8,195 nucleotides of DNA from Flavobacteriales bacterium UBA3442 (GCA_002378565.1 DFSH01000080.1:1-8195); one strand, 5' to 3'. Counted from the stretch's first letter, positions 1 to 6,440 are shown. The notes: a model not told the origin generated them from the sequence alone. Numbers and translations: made by a program.

Positions 1-159
1 TCACGTACCCATGTGTTGATATTTTTTGAATCAAATACACCAATAATGGTATTTGTGCCAAATCAATACCTAGATCAGTTAGAATATTTTTGCATAGCGG
101 ACTTCACGCAAGCGCCACGTGCTTTGTTGAGAACCCTTTGTAAAACTTTGGGTTTTTAA
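1..159 (+). CDS. Possible 3' end of an upstream gene (partial)
   Basis: Frame 1 is open from the left edge through 52 codons to a TAA at 157-159, while the other five frames are broken by stops over the same stretch. The translation has alternating hydrophobic and polar stretches and ends in ..RTLCKTLGF, but I recognise no family. A chance open frame of this length is not unlikely in this fairly AT-rich DNA, and it uses ATA codons, which look uncommon in neighbouring genes. A weak hairpin followed by T residues overlaps the putative stop, the same arrangement as at the two convergent junctions of this window, which mildly favours a real gene end. If it is not coding, positions 1-204 are simply the upstream region of the surface protein. 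Confidence 0.25.
   Translation, partial: SRTHVLIFFESNTPIMVFVPNQYLDQLEYFCIADFTQAPRALLRTLCKTLGF
131..157 (+). terminator. Weak terminator-like hairpin
   Basis: AACCC at 132-136 pairs with GGGTT at 150-154 (a G-U pair can extend it), with a loop of 13 nt. It is followed by a run of T ending at 157, just at the TAA of the possible upstream partial frame. The stem is short and the loop large, so this is a weak call. Confidence 0.25.
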
Positions 160-176
160 GCCATTGAATAGTTTTT
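147..176 (+). promoter_or_regulatory. Candidate Bacteroidota promoter for the surface protein gene
   Basis: TTTG at 147-150, an 18-nt spacer, then TAGTTTTT at 169-176 resembles the Bacteroidota sigma pattern TTTG-N19ish-TAnnTTTG, with one mismatch at the last base of the -7 box. Transcription would begin near 183, giving a leader of about 45 nt that contains the 205-223 palindrome. A second box, TATTTTTG at 85-92, matches the -7 consensus exactly but has no TTG at a proper distance. Confidence 0.3.
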
Positions 177-204
177 AGTTATTGGAAAACGAAGGAACTT
201 TGGA

Positions 205-223
205 GTGATTCTTGAAGAATCAC
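205..223. promoter_or_regulatory. 19-bp palindrome just upstream of the start codon
   Basis: GTGATTCTT-G-AAGAATCAC has perfect 9-bp arms around one central base and ends 5 bp before the ATG at 229. As DNA it is the right size and symmetry for a dimeric repressor operator. As RNA it can fold into an 8-bp hairpin with a TGA loop that would lie over the ribosome-binding region. A GTG in its left arm (205) could formally act as an in-frame start, but the symmetry argues that this stretch is a control element and not codons. Whether it acts on DNA or RNA cannot be told from the sequence. Confidence 0.55.
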
Positions 224-228
224 AAACG

Positions 229-2907
229 ATGAGAAACGGTTGTAAACAGATCATTCGCCCCTTTTTGGCTATGACAATCTTGGTGGGCATGTCCTTATCA
301 TTGCAGGGGCAGAACTGTTTTGTGAATCTCAATGCATCAGCCACCGCAATGTGCCCGGGTGATTCCATTCAGCTCATTGCCTCAGCAAGCACAGGAACGA
401 TCTTGACTTGGTCGCACAATGGGATTCCCATCCCCAGTGTGGGTTCTACCATGTGGGTCAAGCAGGGAGGTAGTTACATTGTCAATGCGTCGGATGGGGC
501 TAGTTGCTCTGCCTTTGCGGGCATTGCCATCAATGTGGTTCCTCTGCCACCAATTGCCTACAGCATCACCGGGTCTGGTATCAGTGATTCAACGGATGCT
601 AATGGCAACATCACCTATTACAAATGCAATGGCAATGGGCAGTTCAAGTATGACATCACGACATCAGCTTCTGATTACAGCTCCTGGTTCATTGATTACG
701 GCGATGGATTTACCACGGGTTCTGTGGGTTCCTTCATCAATGTAATCAACCATTTCTATGCCAATGGCTGGTACCAAGCGACCATCACCTTGACCAACTC
801 ATTGGGATGTGACACGTCGCTGGTCTTCTACATCCATCAGGCAAATACGCCTCAGGTTTCCTTGACACCGATTGGTAGTTTGGCTCGATGCCGTTCGTCA
901 TCTGGTGTGGACACTGTGTGGTATAGCGTGGGCAATTTTTCAAGCAATGCTGACAGCACGACCTACGAGCTGAGCTTCAACAATGGGTCAGCAAATACCA
1001 TCTACAATCATCCGCCGCCTAGCATGGTTTACGCCATCATGGATACGGGGACTTGCGCCTTGTCGAGCAATGCCTTGGTGGGGGTGATGACGGCTACCGG
1101 CCAGTTTTGTGGAAGCGACAGCGACATTGCAGATGATGTGCTATTGACAGACAAGTCCACAGCAATCATTGATGGCCTCAGTGTCTTTTGCCTGGCTGCC
1201 ACAACACAGTATGCAGACAGCTCAGTATTTGCGAACACTGCTCAGCTAGTCAATGGCAGCGTTTCATGCGCTGGATCGCCCAAGCGGGTATGGACGTTGA
1301 GCCCCAATACTTTTATCCTTAGCTCTGGCCTGTTGGGCAATTTTTCTAGCAACACGTCAGACCCTAGCACATGGACCAGCGGCAGTCAAGCATTGGATGT
1401 GCAATTCACCCAAGCGGGAACCTACACATTGATTCTCTACCAAGGCCTTGAGCTTGGGGGTACCACTTGTGGCATCACCAGCGACACCTTGTCCATTGTG
1501 GTGCACCCTGTGCAGTTTGACAGCTTGCAAAGCTTTGGTTGTGACTCCACGTTTGCCAATGGACAATGGTATTACCAGTCAACAAGCCTCACTGACAGTG
1601 CCACCAGTTCAACAGGCTGTGACAGCATCACCTTTCATGAGATTGTGGTTTACCCCTCCTTTATTGACAGCACAAGCAACACCTCCTGTGGTCCGACGAC
1701 ATGGCAGGGCCAGAACCTTTTGACCTCAGGCATGTACCACGACTCCTTGACCAGTGTCAACGGTTGCGACTCGGTTTTGTTCATGGCTTTCAACCGCCTC
1801 TACACCAGTGGGGATACGGTCACCCTTAGCGGCTGTGATTCGCTGATTTACCAGAGCCACACCTTCACCTCAAGTGGTCAGACCTGGGACTCCTTGACGG
1901 CAGTCAATGGCTGCGATTCATTGGTGTTGTTTGATGTGAGCATTGTGAGCAGTTACCAGCTTACCCAGCAAATCAGTGATTGCCAGTCATACAGCATCAA
2001 CGGGAATACGTACACTACAAGCGGCACATTCATCGACAGCTTGCTAAGCGCAGCCGGTTGTGATTCGATTGTCACGACTCTATTGACCATTCACGGGAGC
2101 ACGGTGGATTCTACATGGGTTACAGCTTGTGATCAATACATCTTCCATGGCAGTATCTTGACTTCAACGGCGGTTTACAGTCAAATGTTGCAATCCGTCA
2201 ATGGTTGTGATAGCAACCAGGTTTTAAGCTTGACCATTAACAATTCTGACAGCACCTGGCAGACATTGAGTGGATGCTACATGGTGAGTTATCAAGGAAT
2301 AGATCATTTTTCATCTACAAACTTCAGTCTATGGCTTACCAACGCAAGGGGATGTGATTCAACCCACCACGTCATCATTGATGTGATGCCGGGACCGCAG
2401 CTTCTGCCTTTTTCTCCTGTTGAGCTTTGCTTGTCGGATCCAATCCACACACTTTCTGGCGCCAGCCCACTGGGCGGCTCCTATTTTGGCCCCTTTGTGG
2501 TCAACGGACAGTTCCACACGCCATCAGCAGCGATAGGCAGCCATGCCATAGGCTATGTGTACACCAGCTCGTCAGGATGCGTGGACACAGTGTTTTCATG
2601 GGTTGATGTGATTGGCTATTGCGAGCCACAGGTGTATGTCCCCAATGCTTTCACGCCAAATGGGGATGTGGTCAATGACTTTTTCAAGGTGTATGCTCAA
2701 GGGGTGGATAGCTTCCATGTCACCATCTATTCCAGGTGGGGTAATGTGCTCTATGAATCGGATAGCCCAGGATTCAGGTGGGATGGCAGATCCAATGGTC
2801 AAATGATGCCTATTGGCGCCTACACCTACCGGATCAATTACAGCTACACCAAGCACGGACTCACGCTCAATGAGGAGTTGGTTGGGGTGTTGCAGCTTTT
2901 GCAATAA
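229..2907 (+). CDS. Secreted repeat protein with CHU_C (type B T9SS) C-terminal sorting domain
   Basis: A large surface or secreted protein of 892 residues. I chose ATG 229 over the in-frame GTG 205 because it starts a normal signal peptide: basic MRNGCKQIIRP, a hydrophobic core at about 12-25, and likely cleavage near LQGQ-N (residue 28). An Ig-like segment (about 30-110) follows. Then comes a PKD-like segment (about 148-203) with the typical DYGDG turn, a less recognisable middle, and six 49-residue cysteine repeats (about 437-720). The last 90 residues (about 802-892) are the gliding-motility-associated C-terminal domain: VPNAFTPNGD..ND.F, IYSRWG, W(D)G, and P.G.Y.Y. This domain is known to send proteins through the type IX secretion system of Bacteroidota. 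Adhesion or extracellular matrix function is inference; no catalytic domain is seen. It stands alone, converging on the prohibitin unit, with TAA at 2905-2907. Confidence 0.93.
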   Translation: MRNGCKQIIRPFLAMTILVGMSLSLQGQNCFVNLNASATAMCPGDSIQLIASASTGTILTWSHNGIPIPSVGSTMWVKQGGSYIVNASDGASCSAFAGIAINVVPLPPIAYSITGSGISDSTDANGNITYYKCNGNGQFKYDITTSASDYSSWFIDYGDGFTTGSVGSFINVINHFYANGWYQATITLTNSLGCDTSLVFYIHQANTPQVSLTPIGSLARCRSSSGVDTVWYSVGNFSSNADSTTYELSFNNGSANTIYNHPPPSMVYAIMDTGTCALSSNALVGVMTATGQFCGSDSDIADDVLLTDKSTAIIDGLSVFCLAATTQYADSSVFANTAQLVNGSVSCAGSPKRVWTLSPNTFILSSGLLGNFSSNTSDPSTWTSGSQALDVQFTQAGTYTLILYQGLELGGTTCGITSDTLSIVVHPVQFDSLQSFGCDSTFANGQWYYQSTSLTDSATSSTGCDSITFHEIVVYPSFIDSTSNTSCGPTTWQGQNLLTSGMYHDSLTSVNGCDSVLFMAFNRLYTSGDTVTLSGCDSLIYQSHTFTSSGQTWDSLTAVNGCDSLVLFDVSIVSSYQLTQQISDCQSYSINGNTYTTSGTFIDSLLSAAGCDSIVTTLLTIHGSTVDSTWVTACDQYIFHGSILTSTAVYSQMLQSVNGCDSNQVLSLTINNSDSTWQTLSGCYMVSYQGIDHFSSTNFSLWLTNARGCDSTHHVIIDVMPGPQLLPFSPVELCLSDPIHTLSGASPLGGSYFGPFVVNGQFHTPSAAIGSHAIGYVYTSSSGCVDTVFSWVDVIGYCEPQVYVPNAFTPNGDVVNDFFKVYAQGVDSFHVTIYSRWGNVLYESDSPGFRWDGRSNGQMMPIGAYTYRINYSYTKHGLTLNEELVGVLQLLQ
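1537..2390 (+). repeat. Six tandem 49-residue (147-bp) cysteine repeats within the surface protein
   Basis: Codons for the leading Cys of each unit begin at 1540, 1687, 1834, 1981, 2128 and 2275, exactly 147 bp apart. The second Cys, almost always in an NGCDS-like motif, begins at 1618, 1765, 1912, 2059, 2206 and 2353, always 26 residues after the first. Each unit reads roughly C-D/x-S..y..g..y.tsG.y.DSL.s.nGCDS...l.l.i. This is the repeat common in Bacteroidota CHU_C proteins. The unit length is invariant while the DNA has diverged, so the repeats look old and held by selection, with no sign of recent copying. Confidence 0.9.
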
Positions 2908-2934
2908 AAACGGGGCACCTGCAGGGCGCCCCGT
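2906..2934 (-). terminator. Rho-independent terminator of the prohibitin operon, possibly bidirectional
   Basis: Read on the minus strand, ACGGGGC pairs with GCCCCGT (7 bp, GC-rich, positions 2934-2928 with 2916-2910). The loop contains a further CCTGCAGG self-complement, and the stem is followed by TTTTT then ATT. It lies 20 nt past the prohibitin stop codon. The T-run on the minus strand is the A-run on the plus strand and includes the TAA stop of the surface protein gene. In the plus direction the stem is followed only by TTAGTC, so termination there would be weaker. Confidence 0.78.
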
Positions 2935-2954
2935 TAGTCAAACACAAAGTAAGT

Positions 2955-3776
2955 TTACTTGTCGCCTCCCAAGATGATGGGTAGACCAGCATCACCAGCG
3001 CCAATGATGACGATCTTGCTGTTCGGTGAGTCAGCCAATTCCCTAGTTGCCTCAATGCCCTTCCATTTTAGGAGGTCTGAATTGATGCCTTTGGATACGA
3101 TTGTTTGGAAATCGTAGATACCTTTTGCTTCAATGCTCTTACGCTCTGCTTCCTTCATCTCTTTTGCAATACGGAACTCATATTCCTGGCTGATTTGTTC
3201 TTGCTTGAGCTTGCCTTCAATGGCTGTTTTGATGGTTGCTGGCAGCATGACTGAACGAATCAGTAAGGCATCAAGGAAGATAAAGTTTGCCTCAAGGTTC
3301 GCAGCTGTCATTTCATAAATCTCTTGCTGTATCGCCTCGCGCTTAGAGCTGTATAGCTCTTCTGGGGTGTACTTACCAATGACTTTTCTTGTAGCTGAAC
3401 GCACCTCAGGAATGATGATAGTTCTAGCGTAGTTGGGACCAACTTGGTTGTGCAAGTAACCCACTTTTTCCAACTGTGGACGGTAACGGGTTGATACATC
3501 AATCTTGATTTCCAGTCCATTGCTTGACAAGACTTCCATGGTTTCCGTGGTTTCTTGCTTCTTTACATTGTAGATGGTGATTTTGTCCCAGGGGGCTTTC
3601 ACGTGAAATCCCTCATTGTAAATGGTTTCGACATCTTGACCACCGCTGAACTGGTGAAAGATGGTTCCCCGCTCACCGTTGCCGATAGTGAAGAACAATG
3701 AACTGCTGAGACCTAAAAATATCAGACCGCCGAATACGAGGGTCAGAAGGGTGATGACTTTACGTGGGTTTTCCAT
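2955..3776 (-). CDS. Prohibitin-family SPFH/band 7 membrane protein
   Basis: A 273-residue protein close to the length of mitochondrial prohibitins. One N-terminal membrane segment (about 7-30) anchors it; the short N-terminus carries basic residues. The SPFH/PHB domain (about 31-195) shows family signatures: GERGTIFHQFSGGQD, then EGFHVKAPWDK, then IDVSTRYRP, NYARTIIIPEVRSATRKVIGKYTPEELYSS (read in two parts, 116-145), and LDALLIRSVMLP. A charged helical stretch (about 185-225, KLKQEQISQEYEFRIAKEMKEAERKSIEAKG) is the usual coiled-coil part used in ring assembly. Family members form large membrane-bound rings that, in studied bacteria and mitochondria, hold and regulate membrane proteases such as FtsH/AAA; that role here is by homology only, as no protease gene is present. 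It follows the lipoprotein gene by 9 bp, so the two are probably co-transcribed. ATG 3776 is the only reasonable start. Confidence 0.93.
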   Translation of the reverse strand: MENPRKVITLLTLVFGGLIFLGLSSSLFFTIGNGERGTIFHQFSGGQDVETIYNEGFHVKAPWDKITIYNVKKQETTETMEVLSSNGLEIKIDVSTRYRPQLEKVGYLHNQVGPNYARTIIIPEVRSATRKVIGKYTPEELYSSKREAIQQEIYEMTAANLEANFIFLDALLIRSVMLPATIKTAIEGKLKQEQISQEYEFRIAKEMKEAERKSIEAKGIYDFQTIVSKGINSDLLKWKGIEATRELADSPNSKIVIIGAGDAGLPIILGGDK

Positions 3777-3785
3777 GTGCCGAAG

Positions 3786-4310
3786 TTAGTGCAAGTTTAA
3801 GCCCCCTTGGTAGGCCTGAATGTTTTTCACCAAGGCATCAGCTAAGTCGTTGGGCACAGGGAAGGAAAGGATGTAATGCGCAATCCGCCACTGGCCATCA
3901 CTGCCTTGGATGACCACGCCAGATCCCCGGCATTCTCCCATGTGATCGGAATCCAGGACTTCATCGAACCACCCAACGGATCCGTGCATATTGACGTGAC
4001 GTGTTCGAGGGACAAAGGTCCAGGCAGATTCACCTTGGAAGAAGCGATGACTCCACTGCGCAAATTCCAAGGTGGTCCAACGTTCACTGGCATCGGTTCC
4101 CATGAAGATGGATGCGTCATTGTGCATGCTTGAGAAATAGGTCATTGAATCTGCATCGCTGGCTGCTTGGTGCCAGTTGTCGACGAGGGCATTGATGCTG
4201 GCAGTGATAACCATGTCAACGTCATCGCCGCGGGAGCTAGTATTGTCAATGGGTTGGCAGGCGGTGATTGTTATTGCTAGACTGAACAGGATCATCCAAG
4301 GAGTTTGCAT
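3786..4310 (-). CDS. NTF2/SnoaL-like domain putative lipoprotein
   Basis: A protein of 174 residues from ATG 4310, or 183 from an in-frame TTG at 4337. I prefer the ATG: a TAACTTAG box on the minus strand (4352-4345) would start transcription near 4338, leaving a short leader for the ATG but none for the TTG. The TTG form does supply a lysine in the n-region, so the choice is open. The N-terminus is hydrophobic and ends in ITAC (Cys18 from ATG), a relaxed lipobox, so lipid anchoring in the envelope is likely. The rest fits the SnoaL-like (nuclear transport factor 2 fold) family: W46 and YF near 58, MHNDASIFMGTDASERW (62-78), VGWFDEVLD (112-120), CRGSGVV (127-133), W141RIAHYILSFPVPND. Such domains bind small ligands or act as accessory subunits; no specific reaction can be read. 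It lies first in a unit with prohibitin. Confidence 0.82.
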   Translation of the reverse strand: MQTPWMILFSLAITITACQPIDNTSSRGDDVDMVITASINALVDNWHQAASDADSMTYFSSMHNDASIFMGTDASERWTTLEFAQWSHRFFQGESAWTFVPRTRHVNMHGSVGWFDEVLDSDHMGECRGSGVVIQGSDGQWRIAHYILSFPVPNDLADALVKNIQAYQGGLNLH

Positions 4311-4357
4311 AGTTGTGGGTGTTATGGTTGGCTTCAATTTTGACCTAAGTTAGCGCC

Positions 4358-5221
4358 ATGAAAAAGATTATGGCACTTGTGTTCATGCTAACCTTGATTC
4401 AGTGCACTCGTCAAACATCTGTTGTTCAAGTCATGAGTCATGGCGGTATAGAGCGAGAGTACCTCTACCATGCTAAAGAGGACTTGCCAGTCAATGCGCC
4501 ACTTGTGATGGTTTTGCATGGATTCATGGGCGATGCAAGGGGTCTGCAGTCCTACACAGGAATGAACCAGATAGCTGATGAGAATGGTTTTGCAGTCGTG
4601 TACCCCTCTGGCACCTATACCCCTCAGGGAGATAGTTATTGGAATGCAAACTTGCTGTATCCGCCCGTGGATGATGTAGGTTTCCTAACCACATTGGTCC
4701 AATTCTTACAAGTTAAACACGACCTCAATCCACAAAGAACCTTTGTATGCGGTATGTCTAACGGCGGATTCATGAGCTATACTTTAGCCTGTCAATCCTC
4801 GGAGGTTTTCCGCGCCATGGCATCAGTTACGGGCACCATGTCAGGAGGAGATTGGGCATCATGCCAGCCCACAAGACCAATCCCTGTGCTTCAGATTACG
4901 GGCATCAGTGACAATATCGTGCCGCTCGATGGCAGTCTGGCCTCTGCTTATGGATTTAGCGGTGCGCCTCACCAAGATAGCATCATGCAGATGTGGGCAA
5001 GTCTTAATGGATGTACAACCAGGGACTCTAGTTTCATTCCTAACTCAACCCACGCCATCACTTTCAAGGGAGCAAGCAATGGCCATGAGGTGTGGCATTA
5101 CACGATTGAAGACATGGGTCATGAGTGGCCAGGTACTTTGGTCATCAAGTCGCCTAGAGACTATTACCCCTATGGGACTGTTGCAAGTGAGGTTATTTGG
5201 GATTTTTTCAGTCGCTATTGA
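4358..5221 (+). CDS. PHB depolymerase / feruloyl esterase-type alpha/beta hydrolase, secreted
   Basis: A 287-residue serine esterase of the LpqC / polyhydroxybutyrate-depolymerase-like family. A short hydrophobic N-terminus (MKKIMALVFMLTLIQC) is a signal peptide; Cys16 could be lipidated, but Gln at -1 makes the lipobox poor. Visible catalytic parts are the oxyanion-side HGF (54-56), the nucleophile elbow GMSNGG with Ser134, Asp185 in TGISDNIVP, and His255 in MGHEWPG. The GHxWPG ending is typical of the PHB depolymerase / acetylxylan and feruloyl esterase group, which cut ester bonds in polyesters or plant and algal polysaccharides. Which substrate applies cannot be told; no cellulose-, chitin- or PHB-binding domain is attached. 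It is transcribed away from the lipoprotein gene across only 47 bp (20 bp if that gene starts at 4337) and has no clear Shine-Dalgarno sequence. Confidence 0.9.
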   Translation: MKKIMALVFMLTLIQCTRQTSVVQVMSHGGIEREYLYHAKEDLPVNAPLVMVLHGFMGDARGLQSYTGMNQIADENGFAVVYPSGTYTPQGDSYWNANLLYPPVDDVGFLTTLVQFLQVKHDLNPQRTFVCGMSNGGFMSYTLACQSSEVFRAMASVTGTMSGGDWASCQPTRPIPVLQITGISDNIVPLDGSLASAYGFSGAPHQDSIMQMWASLNGCTTRDSSFIPNSTHAITFKGASNGHEVWHYTIEDMGHEWPGTLVIKSPRDYYPYGTVASEVIWDFFSRY

Positions 5222-5252
5222 CCGTTCATCCGTCCGGACTGCCTTATTTTTG
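5218..5252 (+). promoter_or_regulatory. Promoter for tRNA-Arg
   Basis: TATTTTTG at 5245-5252 matches the Bacteroidota -7 box TAnnTTTG exactly and ends 11 nt before the first base of the tRNA, so transcription would begin a few bases upstream of the mature 5' end. The nearest TTG (5218-5220, overlapping the esterase stop codon) is 24 nt upstream of the box, slightly longer than the usual spacer, so the -33 part is uncertain. An 8-bp palindrome GTCCGGAC (5232-5239) lies between them. Confidence 0.5.
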
Positions 5253-5263
5253 CGCCACAAATT

Positions 5264-5335
5264 GGCCCCGTAGTACAATGGATAGTATATAGGTTTCCGG
5301 AACCTGAGATCTAGGTTCGATTCCTAGCGGGGCTA
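5264..5335 (+). tRNA. trnR: tRNA-Arg, anticodon CCG
   Basis: A full 72-nt cloverleaf can be drawn. The acceptor is GGCCCCG with CGGGGCT (the first pair is G-U). The D stem is GTAC with GTAT around loop AATGGATA. The anticodon stem is TAGGT with ACCTG around loop TTCCGGA, giving anticodon CCG at 34-36. The variable loop is AGAT, and the T stem is CTAGG with CCTAG around TTCGATT. The discriminator is A at 5335 and the 3' CCA is not encoded, so it must be added after processing. CCG reads the Arg codon CGG. No strong terminator follows. Confidence 0.95.
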
Positions 5336-5423
5336 CTACATGCAACAACTGTGAGAGCGTTGTCCTTTCATATGCAGGACACCAAAAAGGCAAACTTTCA
5401 ACGCCATGCCTTAAATTCGTTCC

Positions 5424-6416
5424 ATGCCTCAAGCCATCTTGAACCCATCCCCGATATTTATCCTTGGTTGCCACAAGTCTGGCACCAGCTTGATGCGTTC
5501 CTTGTTTGATGGCCATCCGGACTTGAAGGTTATTCCCTTTGAGAGCCATGTGATGGCATTGATGGGTGAACAAGTGCTGTACGATTACCGCAAGCAGGAG
5601 GCAATGCCTCAAGCAGACTTCAAGGCCAATTTGCTTCAACTGTTAAGGCAGTATGCATCATCCAAGGACCGAACGGCTGATGCCATGCTTAGTGATGACA
5701 TGGACGTCAGCTCAGCGCAACAATTTATCGCGTCGGCCGACCAACCAACCAATGTGAAAGAGGCCCTTCAGTTGATTGTTGACTGTCTGCCACATGTGTT
5801 CCCGCAAGGCAGATTCACCCATAAGCCGAGTAGATTGGTTGAGAAGTCGGTGGAGCATCATGGGTTCATTGACGAGTTACATCGGGCTTTCCCCGATGCA
5901 CAATTCATTCACTTGATCAGAAACCCTTACGCCAATGTGGTTGGTTTGAGGAAGTTCAAGGCAAAACTTCAGGGCTATCCACTTTTCTATCGGGTGATGC
6001 GTTCGATTCAGTCCAGCATGGATGTTGCCATGGATCAAGGCAGCAGCATGAACAAAAACCATCATGTGATCCGCCATGAGGACCTTGTTCAGCGCCCTGA
6101 GCAAACCATGCAAGCCTTAGCTAAGGCTGTCAATCTTTCTTGGGATGAGTGTCTGTTAAGTCCATCAGTGATGGCGGAGCCATGGTCTGGCAATAGCAGC
6201 CATGGCCAAACAAAAGGCATTGATGCATCCAAGGTTGACGCGTGGCAGACACAGATTCATGCCTTTGAGTCATGGCAGGTGAACAGAAAGCTAAATCAAC
6301 AACGAAAGGCGTTCAACTACCCCAGGTTTCAGGCAAGGGGCTTTACCTTGAGCAAGGTCCAGGGGGAGTCTTGGTCCAGGTTTGTATACAACCGATTGAG
6401 GTCGTTGATCGGCTGA
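5424..6416 (+). CDS. Sulfotransferase family protein
   Basis: A 330-residue cytosolic protein with no signal peptide or membrane segment. The N-terminus carries the 5'-phosphosulfate binding loop of PAPS-dependent sulfotransferases (FILGCHKSGTSLMRSLFDGHP, residues 12-32, read in two parts), followed by the expected helix and a LKVIPFESH strand. VEKSVEHHGFI (139-149) fits the conserved xKTP-like lysine region. FIHLIRNPYANVVG (161-174) is the 3'-phosphate binding motif, with Arg166. RHEDLVQRPEQTM (217-229) is the usual later motif. It should move sulfate from PAPS to a hydroxyl or amine of a glycan, lipid or small molecule; the acceptor cannot be read. It most resembles the Sulfotransfer_3 type. 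A nearer upstream ATG (5406) is followed at once by a stop, so 5424 is the start. It lies 88 bp after tRNA-Arg and no PAPS synthesis genes are nearby. Confidence 0.87.
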   Translation: MPQAILNPSPIFILGCHKSGTSLMRSLFDGHPDLKVIPFESHVMALMGEQVLYDYRKQEAMPQADFKANLLQLLRQYASSKDRTADAMLSDDMDVSSAQQFIASADQPTNVKEALQLIVDCLPHVFPQGRFTHKPSRLVEKSVEHHGFIDELHRAFPDAQFIHLIRNPYANVVGLRKFKAKLQGYPLFYRVMRSIQSSMDVAMDQGSSMNKNHHVIRHEDLVQRPEQTMQALAKAVNLSWDECLLSPSVMAEPWSGNSSHGQTKGIDASKVDAWQTQIHAFESWQVNRKLNQQRKAFNYPRFQARGFTLSKVQGESWSRFVYNRLRSLIG

Positions 6417-6440
6417 GAAGATCAAGCAAGGGGAGAAGGA

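Noticed and set aside
85..92. TATTTTTG as promoter of the surface protein
   Set aside because: Exact -7 match but no TTG at an acceptable spacing, and it lies inside the possible upstream reading frame; the 147-176 pair fits better.
205..228. GTG at 205 as the start of the surface protein
   Set aside because: The eight extra codons lie almost wholly in the palindrome and would put acidic residues ahead of the signal peptide; ATG 229 gives a standard basic n-region.
1537..2390. Recent tandem duplication or a CRISPR-like array
   Set aside because: The 147-bp units are conserved as protein pattern only; the DNA has diverged and there are no spacers.
2596..2904. 102-codon minus-strand frame opposite the CHU_C domain
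   Set aside because: It is a shadow of the well-supported sorting domain on the plus strand, whose family motifs are clear.
3842..4133. Open frames of 85-92 codons on both strands inside the lipoprotein gene
   Set aside because: The SnoaL-like frame has conserved family motifs and a lipobox; the others have neither.
5341..5364. Hairpin ACAAC..GTTGT downstream of the tRNA as a terminator
   Set aside because: Only five base pairs with a 9-nt loop and no real T-run.
5264..5423. tRNA gene as an integration site for a mobile element
   Set aside because: No integrase, no direct repeat of the tRNA 3' end within the window and no abrupt change in gene type follow it.
5244..5639. 131-codon minus-strand open frame
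   Set aside because: It runs through the tRNA gene and the start of the sulfotransferase; its translation looks like read-through of unrelated sequence and has no family features.
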